64,000 nucleotides of DNA from Flavobacterium sp. UGB4466 (GTDB lineage: Bacteria; Bacteroidota; Bacteroidia; Flavobacteriales; Flavobacteriaceae): the NCBI RefSeq assembly GCF_903469665.1, contig NZ_CAGKLC010000003.1:1-64000 (forward strand), written 5' to 3'. The position numbers and the translations under genes were made by a program. This document shows, piece after piece, positions 14,713 through 22,958 of the stretch (positions are counted from its first letter, which is position 1; every line of letters begins with the position of its first letter). The notes beneath the pieces are model-generated. The model made no database searches. It saw nothing but the letters and a program-made list of their open reading frames with translations, and was not told the DNA's origin.

Positions 14713-16992
14713 ATGCAAAACGTTTCAGAAGCAGCAGCTTATACTTTACAATTCATTAATCAAACGCAAAAATCTATTTTCCTGACCGGTAAAGCGGGGA
14801 CCGGGAAGACTACACTTTTGCGTGAAATTATTGCCACTACGCATAAAAATACTGTGGTTGTGGCTCCAACCGGAATTGCGGCGCTGAATGCCGGAGGTGT
14901 TACGATTCACTCGATGTTTCAGTTACCATTTTCAGCCTTTATTCCATCATACGAAGAGGCTTCTCAGTTTACTGAAACAGTGAAGTTTGAGAATAAGGAA
15001 ACTTTACGTCGACACTTTAAAATGAATAATGTGAAGCGTAACGTAATCAGGAATATGGAGCTTTTGATTATCGATGAAGTCAGTATGTTACGCGCTGATC
15101 TGTTGGATGCCATTGATTTTATGATGCAGACCGTACGCAAAAGTACCCGTGCTTTTGGTGGTGTTCAGGTACTTTTTATTGGCGATTTGTTACAGCTTCC
15201 GCCGGTTATCAGAGATGAAGAATGGCGAACTTTGCGCAATTATTACAAAGGAAAATTCTTTTTTCATTCGCATGTAATTCAGCAATATCCGCCGTTATAT
15301 ATTGAATTATCAAAGATTTATCGTCAGTCAGATGATACTTTTATTTCGGTTTTGAATAATCTTCGAAACAATCAGATTACACCTCAGGATATTCAGGTTT
15401 TAAATGAATATGTGAAACCTGATTTTGACTTAAAAAATAATCCCGGATATATTACACTTACCACGCATAATGCCAAAGCCGATTCGATTAATGAGCAGGC
15501 AATTGGCGATTTAGCCGGAAATGAATTCGCTTATCAGCCGTTTATTGTGGGGGATTTTCCGGAGAAAATTTTTCCGGTTGAGGAAAATCTAAAGCTTAAA
15601 GTGGGTGCTCAGGTTATGTTTGTCAAAAATGATTTGTCTTTTGAAAAGCGTTATTTCAACGGAAAAATGGGCGTTGTAAAGTCACTTTCGGCCGAAGAAA
15701 TATTCATACATTTTCCTGAGGAGGATAAAACCATTGAAGTTGAAAAGTACGAATGGAAAAATATCCGATACAAAGTAAACGATCTCACCAAAGAAGTTGA
15801 AGAAGAAGTTTTGGGCACATTTGCACATTATCCACTTAAGCTGGCATGGGCAATTACGGTGCATAAAAGCCAGGGGTTAACTTTTGAGAAAGCTGCGCTC
15901 GATGTATCGCAAGTTTTCTTACCCGGGCAAGCCTATGTAGCATTATCGCGTTTAACGTCCTTAAACGGGCTTATTTTGTTGTCTCCGCTGCAAATGAATG
16001 GTATTTCGAACGATCAGGATGTGATGGATTATGCTTTGAACAAAGCAAGCGAAGAAGTTTTGAAAAACTCCTTGCATTTTGAAACTAAAAATTTTATTCA
16101 TAACTATTTGATTAGTAGTTTTAATTGGGCTGATTTGGCTCAGGAATGGCGCAATCACCGTTTTAGTTATAACGAAAATGCAGTTGCTTCTGAAAAATCA
16201 AAGCATGCTGCGTGGGCACATAAGCGTTTAGAAATAATAGATTCGTTAGCAGATCCTGCACAAAAATTCGTTAATCAGCTTAATAAAATTTTCAATAAAG
16301 AAACTGTCGATCTCTTTTTTGTACAGGAAAGGGTAGTGGCAGCTTATGATTATTTTTTTAAACCAATGGACAAACTGGTTACGGATCTTTTGAATAAAAT
16401 GGCCGAAATTCAGAAATTTAAAAAAGTAAAAGAGTTCTACGAAGAGCTCGCTTTTTTGGATGATTTGCAAACAAAAGCTGTTTTGCGCTTAATGAAGGCC
16501 AAATTACTCATCGAAATTGTCGTGACAGGTGAAACCATCTGTAAAGAGAAATTGTCGTCTACAGCGATTAAAAACTACAAATTTGACAAGGTTGCAAAGA
16601 TCCGCGAGGAATTTAATATGTCGAACACTGATATTTTTAAATCTGAAGAACCTACAGTGCGTTATACAGCACGCAAATTAGATAAAAGCACACCAAAGGC
16701 CGAGAAGAAAACAACCATCGAAGAAACCCATGATTTATGGCTGGAGAAAAATTCGGTTCAGGATATTGCCCGAATTCGTAAACTTACTGTGCAAACAGTT
16801 GAAATGCATTTGGTTAAACTAATTCAGGCTAAAAAAGTGGAGATATCCGATGTTTTACCGTATGATAAAATTCTGGCCTTGCGTGAAGCTTTCGAGTTTT
16901 ATAGCGAAGAATCCTTAAGTCCGCTAAAGGAAAAGTATGGTGATGAATTTACGTGGGATGAGTTGAAGATGTTTAAAGCGAGCATTAACTGA
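14713..16992 (+). CDS. PIF1-like superfamily 1 helicase with C-terminal HTH domain
   Basis: This 759-residue protein has the SF1B helicase core of PIF1/RecD type. Walker A is GKAGTGKTT (26-34), motif Ia is VVAPTGIAALNAGG, Walker B is LLIIDEVSML (about 117-126), motif III is FIGDLLQLPPV, and the late motif is AWAITVHKSQGLTFEKAALDV (about 378-398) followed by YVALSRLTSL. The C-terminal third is helical and includes a winged helix-turn-helix (about 690-745; THDLWLEKNSVQDIARIRKL) of the type found in bacterial HTH_40 proteins. PIF1 family enzymes unwind DNA 5' to 3', including G-quadruplex and D-loop substrates. The cellular role of the flavobacterial form is unknown. It stands alone between a lipoprotein gene and two secreted paralogues. 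Confidence 0.9.
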   Translation: MQNVSEAAAYTLQFINQTQKSIFLTGKAGTGKTTLLREIIATTHKNTVVVAPTGIAALNAGGVTIHSMFQLPFSAFIPSYEEASQFTETVKFENKETLRRHFKMNNVKRNVIRNMELLIIDEVSMLRADLLDAIDFMMQTVRKSTRAFGGVQVLFIGDLLQLPPVIRDEEWRTLRNYYKGKFFFHSHVIQQYPPLYIELSKIYRQSDDTFISVLNNLRNNQITPQDIQVLNEYVKPDFDLKNNPGYITLTTHNAKADSINEQAIGDLAGNEFAYQPFIVGDFPEKIFPVEENLKLKVGAQVMFVKNDLSFEKRYFNGKMGVVKSLSAEEIFIHFPEEDKTIEVEKYEWKNIRYKVNDLTKEVEEEVLGTFAHYPLKLAWAITVHKSQGLTFEKAALDVSQVFLPGQAYVALSRLTSLNGLILLSPLQMNGISNDQDVMDYALNKASEEVLKNSLHFETKNFIHNYLISSFNWADLAQEWRNHRFSYNENAVASEKSKHAAWAHKRLEIIDSLADPAQKFVNQLNKIFNKETVDLFFVQERVVAAYDYFFKPMDKLVTDLLNKMAEIQKFKKVKEFYEELAFLDDLQTKAVLRLMKAKLLIEIVVTGETICKEKLSSTAIKNYKFDKVAKIREEFNMSNTDIFKSEEPTVRYTARKLDKSTPKAEKKTTIEETHDLWLEKNSVQDIARIRKLTVQTVEMHLVKLIQAKKVEISDVLPYDKILALREAFEFYSEESLSPLKEKYGDEFTWDELKMFKASIN

Positions 16993-17003
16993 TTTTTAGA
17001 TTT

Positions 17004-17083
17004 TTAGATTGTTAGATTGTTAGATTGTTAGATTGTTAGATTGTTAGATTGTTAGATTGTTAGATTGTTAGATTGTTAGATTG
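17004..17083. repeat. Octamer tandem repeat, ten copies of TTAGATTG
   Basis: Ten exact, contiguous copies of TTAGATTG fill 17004-17083, just after the helicase stop and 65 bases before the next start codon. Exact copies suggest recent slippage. Confidence 0.95.
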
Positions 17084-17148
17084 TGGAATTTGGAGGTTCT
17101 GATGAAATTTTGGAATCTACTATAAAAACATTATGTAAAATAGAAAAT

Positions 17149-17907
17149 ATGAAAAAGTTACTTTACATTCTCTTCATAGGCATTGCGATTCAAAATACGT
17201 CAGGTCAGGACCTGAAACCCGAATATCAGAAGTTTGTTAAAAAATTTATTGATAATGTAAAAAATGATAGAAAAGAGGCTGTAGCCGAAGCTATTAAATA
17301 CCCTTTAAGAAGAGATAATCCAATTCCGTCTATCAAGAATAAAGCAGAGCTTGTAAAAAGATATGCTGAAATTTTTGATACTGAACTGAAAGCCGAAATT
17401 TCACAATCGGATGCGACAAAAGATTGGTCAGAAGTGGGCTGGCGTGGCATAATGCTAAATCAGGGAACTTTGTGGATGGATACTGACGGAAAAGTTTTCT
17501 CAATAAATTATCAGTCAAAAGTGGAAAGTGATCTCAAAAACAAATTGATAGCTTCTGAGAAAAGTAAACTTCACCCATCGATTGCAAAGTTTAAAGAGCC
17601 ACAAATTATCATAGAAACATCTAAATTTAGAGTTCGAATTGATGACTTAGGAAATGATACTTACAGATATGCTTCATGGTCAATAAATCAATCGATGAGC
17701 GAAAAACCGGATTTAATCATTACCAATGGAAAATGGTTTCACGATGGAACAGGAGGTAACAACCATTACGATTTTAAAAAAGGAAATTACTTGTACCAGT
17801 GTTATATTACAGTTTTAGGTACAAAAGATTCAGCACCAGCTAATTTAACCATTTATCAAAACGGAAAAGAAATCCTTAATCAGGATGCTAAAATTGTTCC
17901 ACGTTAA
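17149..17907 (+). CDS. Secreted protein of unknown function, tandem paralogue 1
   Basis: The protein has 252 residues from ATG 17149, where a signal peptide starts (MKKLLYILFIGIAIQNTSGQ). A GTG at 17083 would add 22 residues overlapping the octamer repeat and bury the signal peptide, so I reject it. The mature part is DLKPEYQKFVKKFIDNVKNDRKEAVAEAIKYPL followed by a domain with WRGIMLNQGTLWMDTDGKVFSINYQSK and a C-terminal beta-rich half. It is about half identical to the next gene product along its full length. The first half suggests an NTF2-like or immunity-protein-like fold, but that is a guess. The function is unknown; it is probably periplasmic. Confidence 0.75.
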   Translation: MKKLLYILFIGIAIQNTSGQDLKPEYQKFVKKFIDNVKNDRKEAVAEAIKYPLRRDNPIPSIKNKAELVKRYAEIFDTELKAEISQSDATKDWSEVGWRGIMLNQGTLWMDTDGKVFSINYQSKVESDLKNKLIASEKSKLHPSIAKFKEPQIIIETSKFRVRIDDLGNDTYRYASWSINQSMSEKPDLIITNGKWFHDGTGGNNHYDFKKGNYLYQCYITVLGTKDSAPANLTIYQNGKEILNQDAKIVPR

Positions 17908-17912
17908 ACATT

Positions 17913-17940
17913 ATCCTATTTCGAAAGAATGGGATTTTTT
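17913..17940 (+). terminator. Weak intrinsic terminator after paralogue 1
   Basis: ATCCTATTTC (17913-17922) and GAATGGGAT can pair around a GAAA-type loop with one wobble or bulge, followed by six T residues. Confidence 0.55.
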
Positions 17941-17986
17941 GTTTTATTACCCCATTTCAATTCGGTTACAACTATTATAAATTAGT

Positions 17987-17994
17987 TATATTTG
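17987..17994 (+). promoter_or_regulatory. Putative -7 element of paralogue 2 (TATATTTG)
   Basis: TATATTTG matches TAnnTTTG and lies 41 bases before the ATG at 18036. No clear -33 TTG is visible. Confidence 0.45.
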
Positions 17995-18035
17995 ATCGTA
18001 ATTGTCGGATTAATAATTAATTAAAAATATTTAAG

Positions 18036-18797
18036 ATGAAAAGAAGCAACATATTTTTAGTAGTATTATTTTTTTGCAGTGGGTTTATAGTTGCCCAGGA
18101 TTCGAAAATCGATTATCAGAAATTGGTTAAAAAGTTCATTGAAAATGTCAAAAATGATAAGAAAGAAGCGATTGCTGATGCGGTGGTTTATCCGTTAGAG
18201 CGAGTATATCCTATACCCGATATTGCAAATAAGGCAGATTTTATAAAACGATATTCTGAAATTTTTGATACTCTGTTAAAAAACGAAATTATAAAATCGA
18301 CGCCGGAAAAGGGCTGGACAGATATGGGTTTGCGCGGAATTATGTTAATTCATGGCAACATTTGGCTTGATACTGAAGGACGTTTAACGGCCGTGAATTA
18401 TCAATCGAAAGCCGAAATAGAACTTAAAAACAAACTAATTGCGTCGCAAAAGAAAAACCTGGATCCTAGTATTGCTTTTTTTCAAGATCCGGTTTGTATT
18501 CTGGAGACTTCTAAATTTAAAATTAGAATCGATCATTTAGGTTTTAATAACTATCGATATGCATCGTGGTCCATTCAAAAGGAAATGACTGAAAAGCCTG
18601 ATTTAGTGATTAATGGTGGAGTTTTAGTCGTTGAAGGTATTGGCGGTAATCACCAGTATGAATTTAAAAAGGATGGGGATGTTTATGAGTGTGCCATTAT
18701 CGTTTTTGGGGAAAAGAATTCTCCTCCGGCAAGACTGAAAATATATAAAGGGAAGAAAGTAATTCTTTCGCAGGATGCAGAAATAATAGCGAACTAA
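18036..18797 (+). CDS. Secreted protein of unknown function, tandem paralogue 2
   Basis: This 253-residue protein has a signal peptide (MKRSNIFLVVLFFCSGFIVAQ) and the same layout as the preceding gene. Shared blocks include DYQKLVKKFIENVKNDKKEAIADA, KRYSEIFDTLL, LRGIMLIHGNIWLDTEGR, NYQSKAEIELKNKLIASQK and YRYASWSIQKEMTEKPDLVI. Both proteins end with a QDA-type segment. The pair arose by tandem duplication and has diverged, with the regions after GIGG and GTGG the most conserved. Each has its own promoter element and terminator, so they may be regulated separately. The function is unknown. Confidence 0.78.
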   Translation: MKRSNIFLVVLFFCSGFIVAQDSKIDYQKLVKKFIENVKNDKKEAIADAVVYPLERVYPIPDIANKADFIKRYSEIFDTLLKNEIIKSTPEKGWTDMGLRGIMLIHGNIWLDTEGRLTAVNYQSKAEIELKNKLIASQKKNLDPSIAFFQDPVCILETSKFKIRIDHLGFNNYRYASWSIQKEMTEKPDLVINGGVLVVEGIGGNHQYEFKKDGDVYECAIIVFGEKNSPPARLKIYKGKKVILSQDAEIIAN

Positions 18798-18829
18798 AAA
18801 AGCCCATTCCGAAGAACAGGCTTTTTTTA
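18796..18829. terminator. Intrinsic terminator between convergent genes
   Basis: AAAAAGCC and GGCTTTTT pair, with an inner TTC CGAA GAA hairpin and A/T runs on both sides. It serves paralogue 2 and the convergent HU/SPOR gene. Confidence 0.78.
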
Positions 18830-18832
18830 GTT

Positions 18833-19798
18833 TTATAAAGGTTGTACGAGAATCCAGGCATCCGGATTTTCTCCTTTTTGTATTTCTTTCTGTGCTTTTT
18901 CGGCTTCAGCCATTGTAGCATAGCTGCCGTAGAGAACAGGGAATAATCCGTGTTTGTTTTCGCCTAGCATTCTGGCTTCGTAACCATCTTTTACTAATTG
19001 ATTATAAGCTTTTCTGGCATTTTTTTCGCTTCTGTATGCACCGGCCATAATGTGGTAAGGCATTGTTTTTTCAGCAGCTGTTTCTACATTTGTTGTATCT
19101 ACTGAGAGAGTTACAGCAGGCATAGGGTTCTGGATAAAGAAAGTCGCTTCCTGAATTTTGTTTTCTACTTTTTTCTGTACACTGCTTTCTACAACAAGTG
19201 TTTTGGCGGCGATTTGATTTTGATATAAAGGATATCCGATACTTCCTGTAATTCCAAGTCCTAAGACTAGTATCGCAGCATATTTCAAAAGTGGATTTGT
19301 TGTTCTTCCTTCTTCATTTTCGTATAATGAAATTGCATCTCCTTCCGAAATTTCCTCTATTTTTCGCTCGAAATTCTCTTTTTTGACTAGTGGGGAAACA
19401 AATGGACTTAGTCCAAAAGAACTTGTTAGGAAATTAGTTTGATCATTAGGAGTGAATACCATTTTCTGATCAGCATTATATCGAATTTCACCAATATTTT
19501 TAAGTGCTACAACACCATTTTCTTCTAGTGTTTTTTTCCAGCTCACGACTTCAAAAGCAATGGCGCTTACTGCAAAACCGTAAGAAGTTTTTTCAGCCTG
19601 TGCGATATGATTTGCCAACAATCCATCATTGTTTTTTAGATAACCGTTGAAAGAGATCATTTTTGTCGGTGGAAAGAAAGAATTTGTGCTTTCATTCAGC
19701 TTTGCCGATTGAATTTCTGTTAAAAATGCTCCAAACCCTGGAACCGTTACACACTGATAACGATACAGTAACTGTGCTATGTAATTTTCGATTTTCAT
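18833..19798 (-). CDS. HU-like (CCDC81-type) and SPOR domain envelope protein
   Basis: This 321-residue protein begins MKIENYIAQLLYRYQCVTVPGFGAFLTE, the start of the bacterial CCDC81-like HU domain. A second such domain follows (about 80-135, AIAFEVVSWKKTLEENG). A single membrane helix (about 175-195, YAAILVLGLGITGSIGYPL) leads to a linker and a C-terminal SPOR domain (about 245-320, YHIMAGAYRSEKNARKAYNQL...). SPOR domains bind denuded glycan strands of septal peptidoglycan, so the protein probably sits in the inner membrane with the HU-like part in the cytoplasm and SPOR in the periplasm. This architecture is a Bacteroidetes speciality with a presumed cell-division or wall role. A consensus promoter ends 5 bases before its ATG. 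Confidence 0.85.
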   Translation of the reverse strand: MKIENYIAQLLYRYQCVTVPGFGAFLTEIQSAKLNESTNSFFPPTKMISFNGYLKNNDGLLANHIAQAEKTSYGFAVSAIAFEVVSWKKTLEENGVVALKNIGEIRYNADQKMVFTPNDQTNFLTSSFGLSPFVSPLVKKENFERKIEEISEGDAISLYENEEGRTTNPLLKYAAILVLGLGITGSIGYPLYQNQIAAKTLVVESSVQKKVENKIQEATFFIQNPMPAVTLSVDTTNVETAAEKTMPYHIMAGAYRSEKNARKAYNQLVKDGYEARMLGENKHGLFPVLYGSYATMAEAEKAQKEIQKGENPDAWILVQPL

Positions 19799-19803
19799 AG
19801 TAA

Positions 19804-19832
19804 CAAAGTTACAACTACAGAATACTTATCAA
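19804..19832 (-). promoter_or_regulatory. Promoter of the HU/SPOR gene, close to the start codon
   Basis: On the minus strand TTG (19830-19832), an 18-base spacer and TAACTTTG (19804-19811) match the consensus. Only 5 bases separate the -7 element from the ATG, implying a leaderless or nearly leaderless transcript. Confidence 0.7.
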
Positions 19833-20036
19833 AATGTTATTCACAATTTTTATTAACAATTGCTTTATTTTTATAGACAATTCTTTTTCAAATAGTTAAT
19901 AGGTAGTGTTTAAGTCTTGTAGGATTTGAAACAATATTTATATTTAAATTTAACAGGATTAGACTTTCTTTTTATGATATTTGTGTTTCGTATTTGAGGT
20001 TTTATTCTTTCTTATTTTACATAATATTTTACACGG

Positions 20037-21137
20037 ATGCCGGATCAGGATTTATTCTATTTATTAGCCTTATTAAAAGTCGATGGAGTTGGAGATATAA
20101 TGGCTAAAAAGCTGCTTAATTATTTTGGCAGTGCAGAAGCTGTTTTTAAAAGTAAGGGAAGTCAAATGGCTGCTATTGATGGTGTTGGATCGGTTTTGTT
20201 ACAGAATTTTAAGGATAAATCGGTTTTCGAAAAAGCGAATCAGGAAATGGAATTTATGAAATCTGGTGGCGTTAAAGTGTCTTTTTTTAAAGAGGATGGC
20301 TATCCGGAACGCTTAAAACATTGTATTGATTCTCCTGTGCTGATTTTTACCTCTGGAAATATAAATTTAGCAAATAAACGAATAATTAGTATTGTGGGAA
20401 CGCGCCAGATTACCTCTTATGGAACGGAGTTTTGCCGAAATTTAATAGAAGAACTGGCACCTCTCGATCCGGTAATCGTAAGCGGTTTTGCCTATGGTGT
20501 AGATATCGTAGCACATCAGCGGGCGATGGATTTTAACTTGCAAACTATTGGAGTTCTGGCACATGGTCTCAATCAGATTTACCCAAAATCGCATAAGAAG
20601 TATATGGTTCCAATGGAAGAAAATGGTGGTTTTATAACCGAGTTTTGGAGTACATCAAATCCCGATAAAGAAAATTTTGTTCGTAGAAACCGTATTGTGG
20701 CGGGTATGACTGAAGCAACAATTGTAATAGAATCTGCTGAAAAAGGAGGGTCGCTGATTACCGCCAATCTTGCTAATGATTACAATCGTGATGTTTTTGC
20801 CGTTCCCGGACGTGTGACAGACAAATACAGTCAGGGTTGCAATAATCTCATTAAAACACAACGTGCCAATGTATTAACAAGTGCCGCAGATTTAGTTTAT
20901 ATGCTGAACTGGAATGTGGAAACAAAGGCAAAACCGGTTCAAAAACAGCTCTTTATTCATTTGGAAACGGAGGAACAAAAGGTGTATGATTTTTTGCTAA
21001 AAAACGGTAAAGAATTGTTGGATATTATTGCGCTGCAGTGTGATTTTCCTATATATAAAATTTCGGGAATTCTCTTAAATATGGAACTGAAAGGAGTCAT
21101 TCGACCCTTGCCGGGAAAATTGTTTGAGGCCGTTTAA
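20037..21137 (+). CDS. dprA: DNA-processing protein DprA
   Basis: This 366-residue protein loads RecA on incoming single-stranded DNA during natural transformation. The N-terminal helix-hairpin-helix-like region (LLALLKVDGVGDIMAKKLLNYFG) precedes the Rossmann-like DprA domain (about 105-290) with VGTRQITSYGTEFC, SGFAYGVDIVAHQRA, GVLAHGLNQIYPKSH, FVRRNRIVAGM, SAEKGGSLITANLAN and FAVPG. The C-terminal winged-helix domain (about 305-366) is present (EEQKVYDFLLKNGKELLDIIALQCDFPIYKISGILLNMELKG). All conserved blocks are intact. The gene is alone and in opposite orientation to its neighbours. Confidence 0.95.
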   Translation: MPDQDLFYLLALLKVDGVGDIMAKKLLNYFGSAEAVFKSKGSQMAAIDGVGSVLLQNFKDKSVFEKANQEMEFMKSGGVKVSFFKEDGYPERLKHCIDSPVLIFTSGNINLANKRIISIVGTRQITSYGTEFCRNLIEELAPLDPVIVSGFAYGVDIVAHQRAMDFNLQTIGVLAHGLNQIYPKSHKKYMVPMEENGGFITEFWSTSNPDKENFVRRNRIVAGMTEATIVIESAEKGGSLITANLANDYNRDVFAVPGRVTDKYSQGCNNLIKTQRANVLTSAADLVYMLNWNVETKAKPVQKQLFIHLETEEQKVYDFLLKNGKELLDIIALQCDFPIYKISGILLNMELKGVIRPLPGKLFEAV

Positions 21138-21145
21138 TTTGGATT

Positions 21146-21178
21146 AAACCTGACAGGTTTTTAAAACCCGTCAGGTTT
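21146..21178. terminator. Convergent terminator between dprA and trpS
   Basis: AAACCTGAC (21146-21154) pairs with GTCAGGTTT (21170-21178), and an inner GGTTT/AAACC extends the stem past one mismatch. This CTGACAGG type of palindrome is frequent in flavobacterial intergenic regions. Confidence 0.75.
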
Positions 21179-21184
21179 AGATGT

Positions 21185-22159
21185 TTATTTACTAAATCCC
21201 AGAACTTCTCTTACTTTGGCTAAAACACCATCGGCAATTACGGAAGCTTTTGAAGCGCCTTTTTTCAGTAGGTTATCTACTTCATCAAGGTTGTTCATGA
21301 AGTAAGTATATTTTTCTCTTTCGGTTTTAAACTTTTCTATAATCAGTTCAAACAAAGCTTGTTTGGCGTGACCGTAACCATAGTTTCCTCCTAAATAGTT
21401 GGCTCTCATTTCGGCGATTTGTGCTTCAGTTCCCAGCAGGGAATAAATGGCGAAAGCATTACAGGTATCCGGGTTTTTAGGTTCTTCAAGTGGCGTACTA
21501 TCGGTTTCAATACTCATCACCTGCTTGCGAATTGTTTTATCGTCAAGGAAAATATTGATCAGATTGTTAGCTGATTTACTCATTTTTCCACCGTTTGTTC
21601 CCGGAATCAGTTTGCCGTCTTCCTGGATTTTTGCCTCTGGAATCACAAAGGTTTCTCCCATTTGGTGGTTGAAACGTGAAGCGACATCACGAGTGATTTC
21701 TAAATGCTGTAATTGATCTTTACCAACCGGTACAAATTCGGCATCATACAATAAAATATCGGCGGCCATTAACATCGGATACGTAAAAAGTCCGGCGTTA
21801 ACATCGTCTAAACGATCCGCTTTATCTTTAAACGAATGTGCGAGAGTCAGACGCTGAAAAGGAAAAAAGCAGCTTAAATACCAGGTTAATTCTGTCGTTT
21901 GTACCACATCAGATTGTCTGTAAAAGGTTACTTTATCAGGATTTAAACCACAGGCTAGCCAGGCGGCAGCAGTGCTGTAAGTGTTTTCTCTAAGAGTTTT
22001 ACCGTCTTTAATTTGTGTAATCGAATGTAAATCAGCAATAAATAAAAAGGATTCATTTGCCGGATTGTTTGATAATTCGATTGCAGGAATAATTGCTCCC
22101 AATAAATTGCCTAAGTGTGGCGTTCCAGTACTCTGAACACCGGTCAGTATTTTTGCCAT
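21185..22159 (-). CDS. trpS: Tryptophan--tRNA ligase
   Basis: This 324-residue class Ic synthetase charges tRNA-Trp. It begins MAKILTGVQSTGTPHLGNLLGAI, containing the HIGH-type motif (HLGN), and carries GGKMSKSANN as the KMSKS loop (about 193-202). Other family landmarks are LFIADLHSITQ, YLSCFFPFQRLTLAHSFKDK and PMLMAADILLYDAEFVPVGKDQLQHLEITRDVA. Length is normal for bacteria. It is convergent with dprA and monocistronic. A near-match of the -7 element (GAACTTTG, one base off) precedes it on the minus strand. Confidence 0.96.
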   Translation of the reverse strand: MAKILTGVQSTGTPHLGNLLGAIIPAIELSNNPANESFLFIADLHSITQIKDGKTLRENTYSTAAAWLACGLNPDKVTFYRQSDVVQTTELTWYLSCFFPFQRLTLAHSFKDKADRLDDVNAGLFTYPMLMAADILLYDAEFVPVGKDQLQHLEITRDVASRFNHQMGETFVIPEAKIQEDGKLIPGTNGGKMSKSANNLINIFLDDKTIRKQVMSIETDSTPLEEPKNPDTCNAFAIYSLLGTEAQIAEMRANYLGGNYGYGHAKQALFELIIEKFKTEREKYTYFMNNLDEVDNLLKKGASKASVIADGVLAKVREVLGFSK

Positions 22160-22236
22160 TCTCGTTTTTTCTTATTACTAAATGCAAAGTTCGTTTTTTT
22201 AGAGCAAAGTGTGTAATTTTTTTTAGTTTCTAATTA

Positions 22237-22280
22237 TTTTAACCACAGAGAACACAAAGTTTTTCACAGAGTTTGCGAAG
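22237..22280. repeat. Left CACAGAG-type repeat flanking the GxxExxY gene
   Basis: This stretch contains ACCACAGAGAACACAAAG and TTTCACAGAGTTTGCGAAG. It is about 90 percent identical to the reverse complement of 22853-22902 over some 38 bases, giving an inverted repeat pair around the gene at 22338-22712. Confidence 0.8.
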
Positions 22281-22337
22281 GATTTAACTTTAATGAATGT
22301 TAAATTTTTTGAAGTTCACAAAGGGAATGGGTATGTA

Positions 22338-22712
22338 TTAATCGTTAATAACCCTTCGTATACCATTTTTTAGAAGAATTTCATTGAAGTTTATAAGTAA
22401 GCCTAGTTTGTATTTTCCAAGTTTTAAGTATGTTAAAGTTTGGGCTAAATGAATTGTGGTTAATGATTCTACACTTTTTATTTCGACTACAAATTTTTTC
22501 TCCACCAATAAATCAACACGATAACCGCAATCTAGTTTTACTTCTTCAAAAATTAGAGGCATCGCTTTTTCTTTTTCTACAGAAAGACCATGTTGTTTAA
22601 TTTTATAAAATAAACATTCTTTATATGCATTTTCAAGTAAACCAGGACCGAGTGCTTTGTGAACCTGAATTGCTAGTCCGATTATAATTGTAGATATTTC
22701 ATTCTCTGTCAT
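22338..22712 (-). CDS. GxxExxY protein (PD-(D/E)XK nuclease-like)
   Basis: This 124-residue protein has the family signature GPGLLENAYKECL (G-x2-E-x2-Y). It continues with MPLIFEEVKLDCGYRVDLLVEKKFVVEIKSVESL, in which the D of RVDLLV and the E-x-K of VEIKSV fit a PD-(D/E)XK active site. The C-terminal part TLTYLKLGKYKLGLLINFNEILLKNGIRRVIN is the usual ending. No function is established; nuclease activity is inferred from fold. Genes of this family are found in many genomes beside short CACAGAG-rich repeats, and that is the case here on both sides. No partner gene is present. It could be a repeat-linked selfish unit or a housekeeping nuclease. Confidence 0.85.
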   Translation of the reverse strand: MTENEISTIIIGLAIQVHKALGPGLLENAYKECLFYKIKQHGLSVEKEKAMPLIFEEVKLDCGYRVDLLVEKKFVVEIKSVESLTTIHLAQTLTYLKLGKYKLGLLINFNEILLKNGIRRVIND

Positions 22713-22752
22713 AATATCAAATTTAATACTTATTTCCTTATAATTAATTAAA

Positions 22753-22790
22753 TTTTAACCATAGAGATAGAAAGTTTTTCGTAGAGAAAG
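22753..22790. repeat. Degenerate inner copy of the CACAGAG-type repeat
   Basis: TTTTAACCATAGAGATAGAAAG and TTTTTCGTAGAGAAAGG (split around 22774) follow the same order as the left flank repeat in direct orientation but with several substitutions. It lies just upstream of the GxxExxY start. Confidence 0.6.
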
Positions 22791-22852
22791 GGAAGTTAGA
22801 TCTAAAAAAATTTAACTTAAAATCTGTTAACTTAGAAAAAGCTTTTCTATTT

Positions 22853-22902
22853 AAAAAACTCTGTAAACTCTGTGAAAGACTTTGTGTTCTCTGTGGTAAA
22901 AA
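22853..22902. repeat. Right CACAGAG-type repeat, inverted relative to the left
   Basis: AACTCTGTAAACTCTGTGAA and CTTTGTGTTCTCTGTGG read in reverse complement as the left flank repeat (22237-22280). It ends about 55 bases before the next gene. Confidence 0.8.
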
Positions 22903-22921
22903 ACACGAGCGTAAATTCTTT

Positions 22922-22953
22922 TTGTAGAATTCATTTCTGATTTATTACATTTG
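22922..22953 (+). promoter_or_regulatory. Promoter of plsC-like gene, close to the start codon
   Basis: TTG (22922-22924), a 21-base spacer and TACATTTG (22946-22953) match the consensus. The ATG follows after only 5 bases, which suggests a leaderless or very short leader transcript. Confidence 0.68.
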
Positions 22954-22958
22954 AAACC

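Noticed and set aside
17895-17910. Possible extra parS site (TGTTCCACGTTAAACA)
   Set aside because: It has a mismatch in the invariant CACGTG core and overlaps the stop of a coding sequence, so binding is doubtful.
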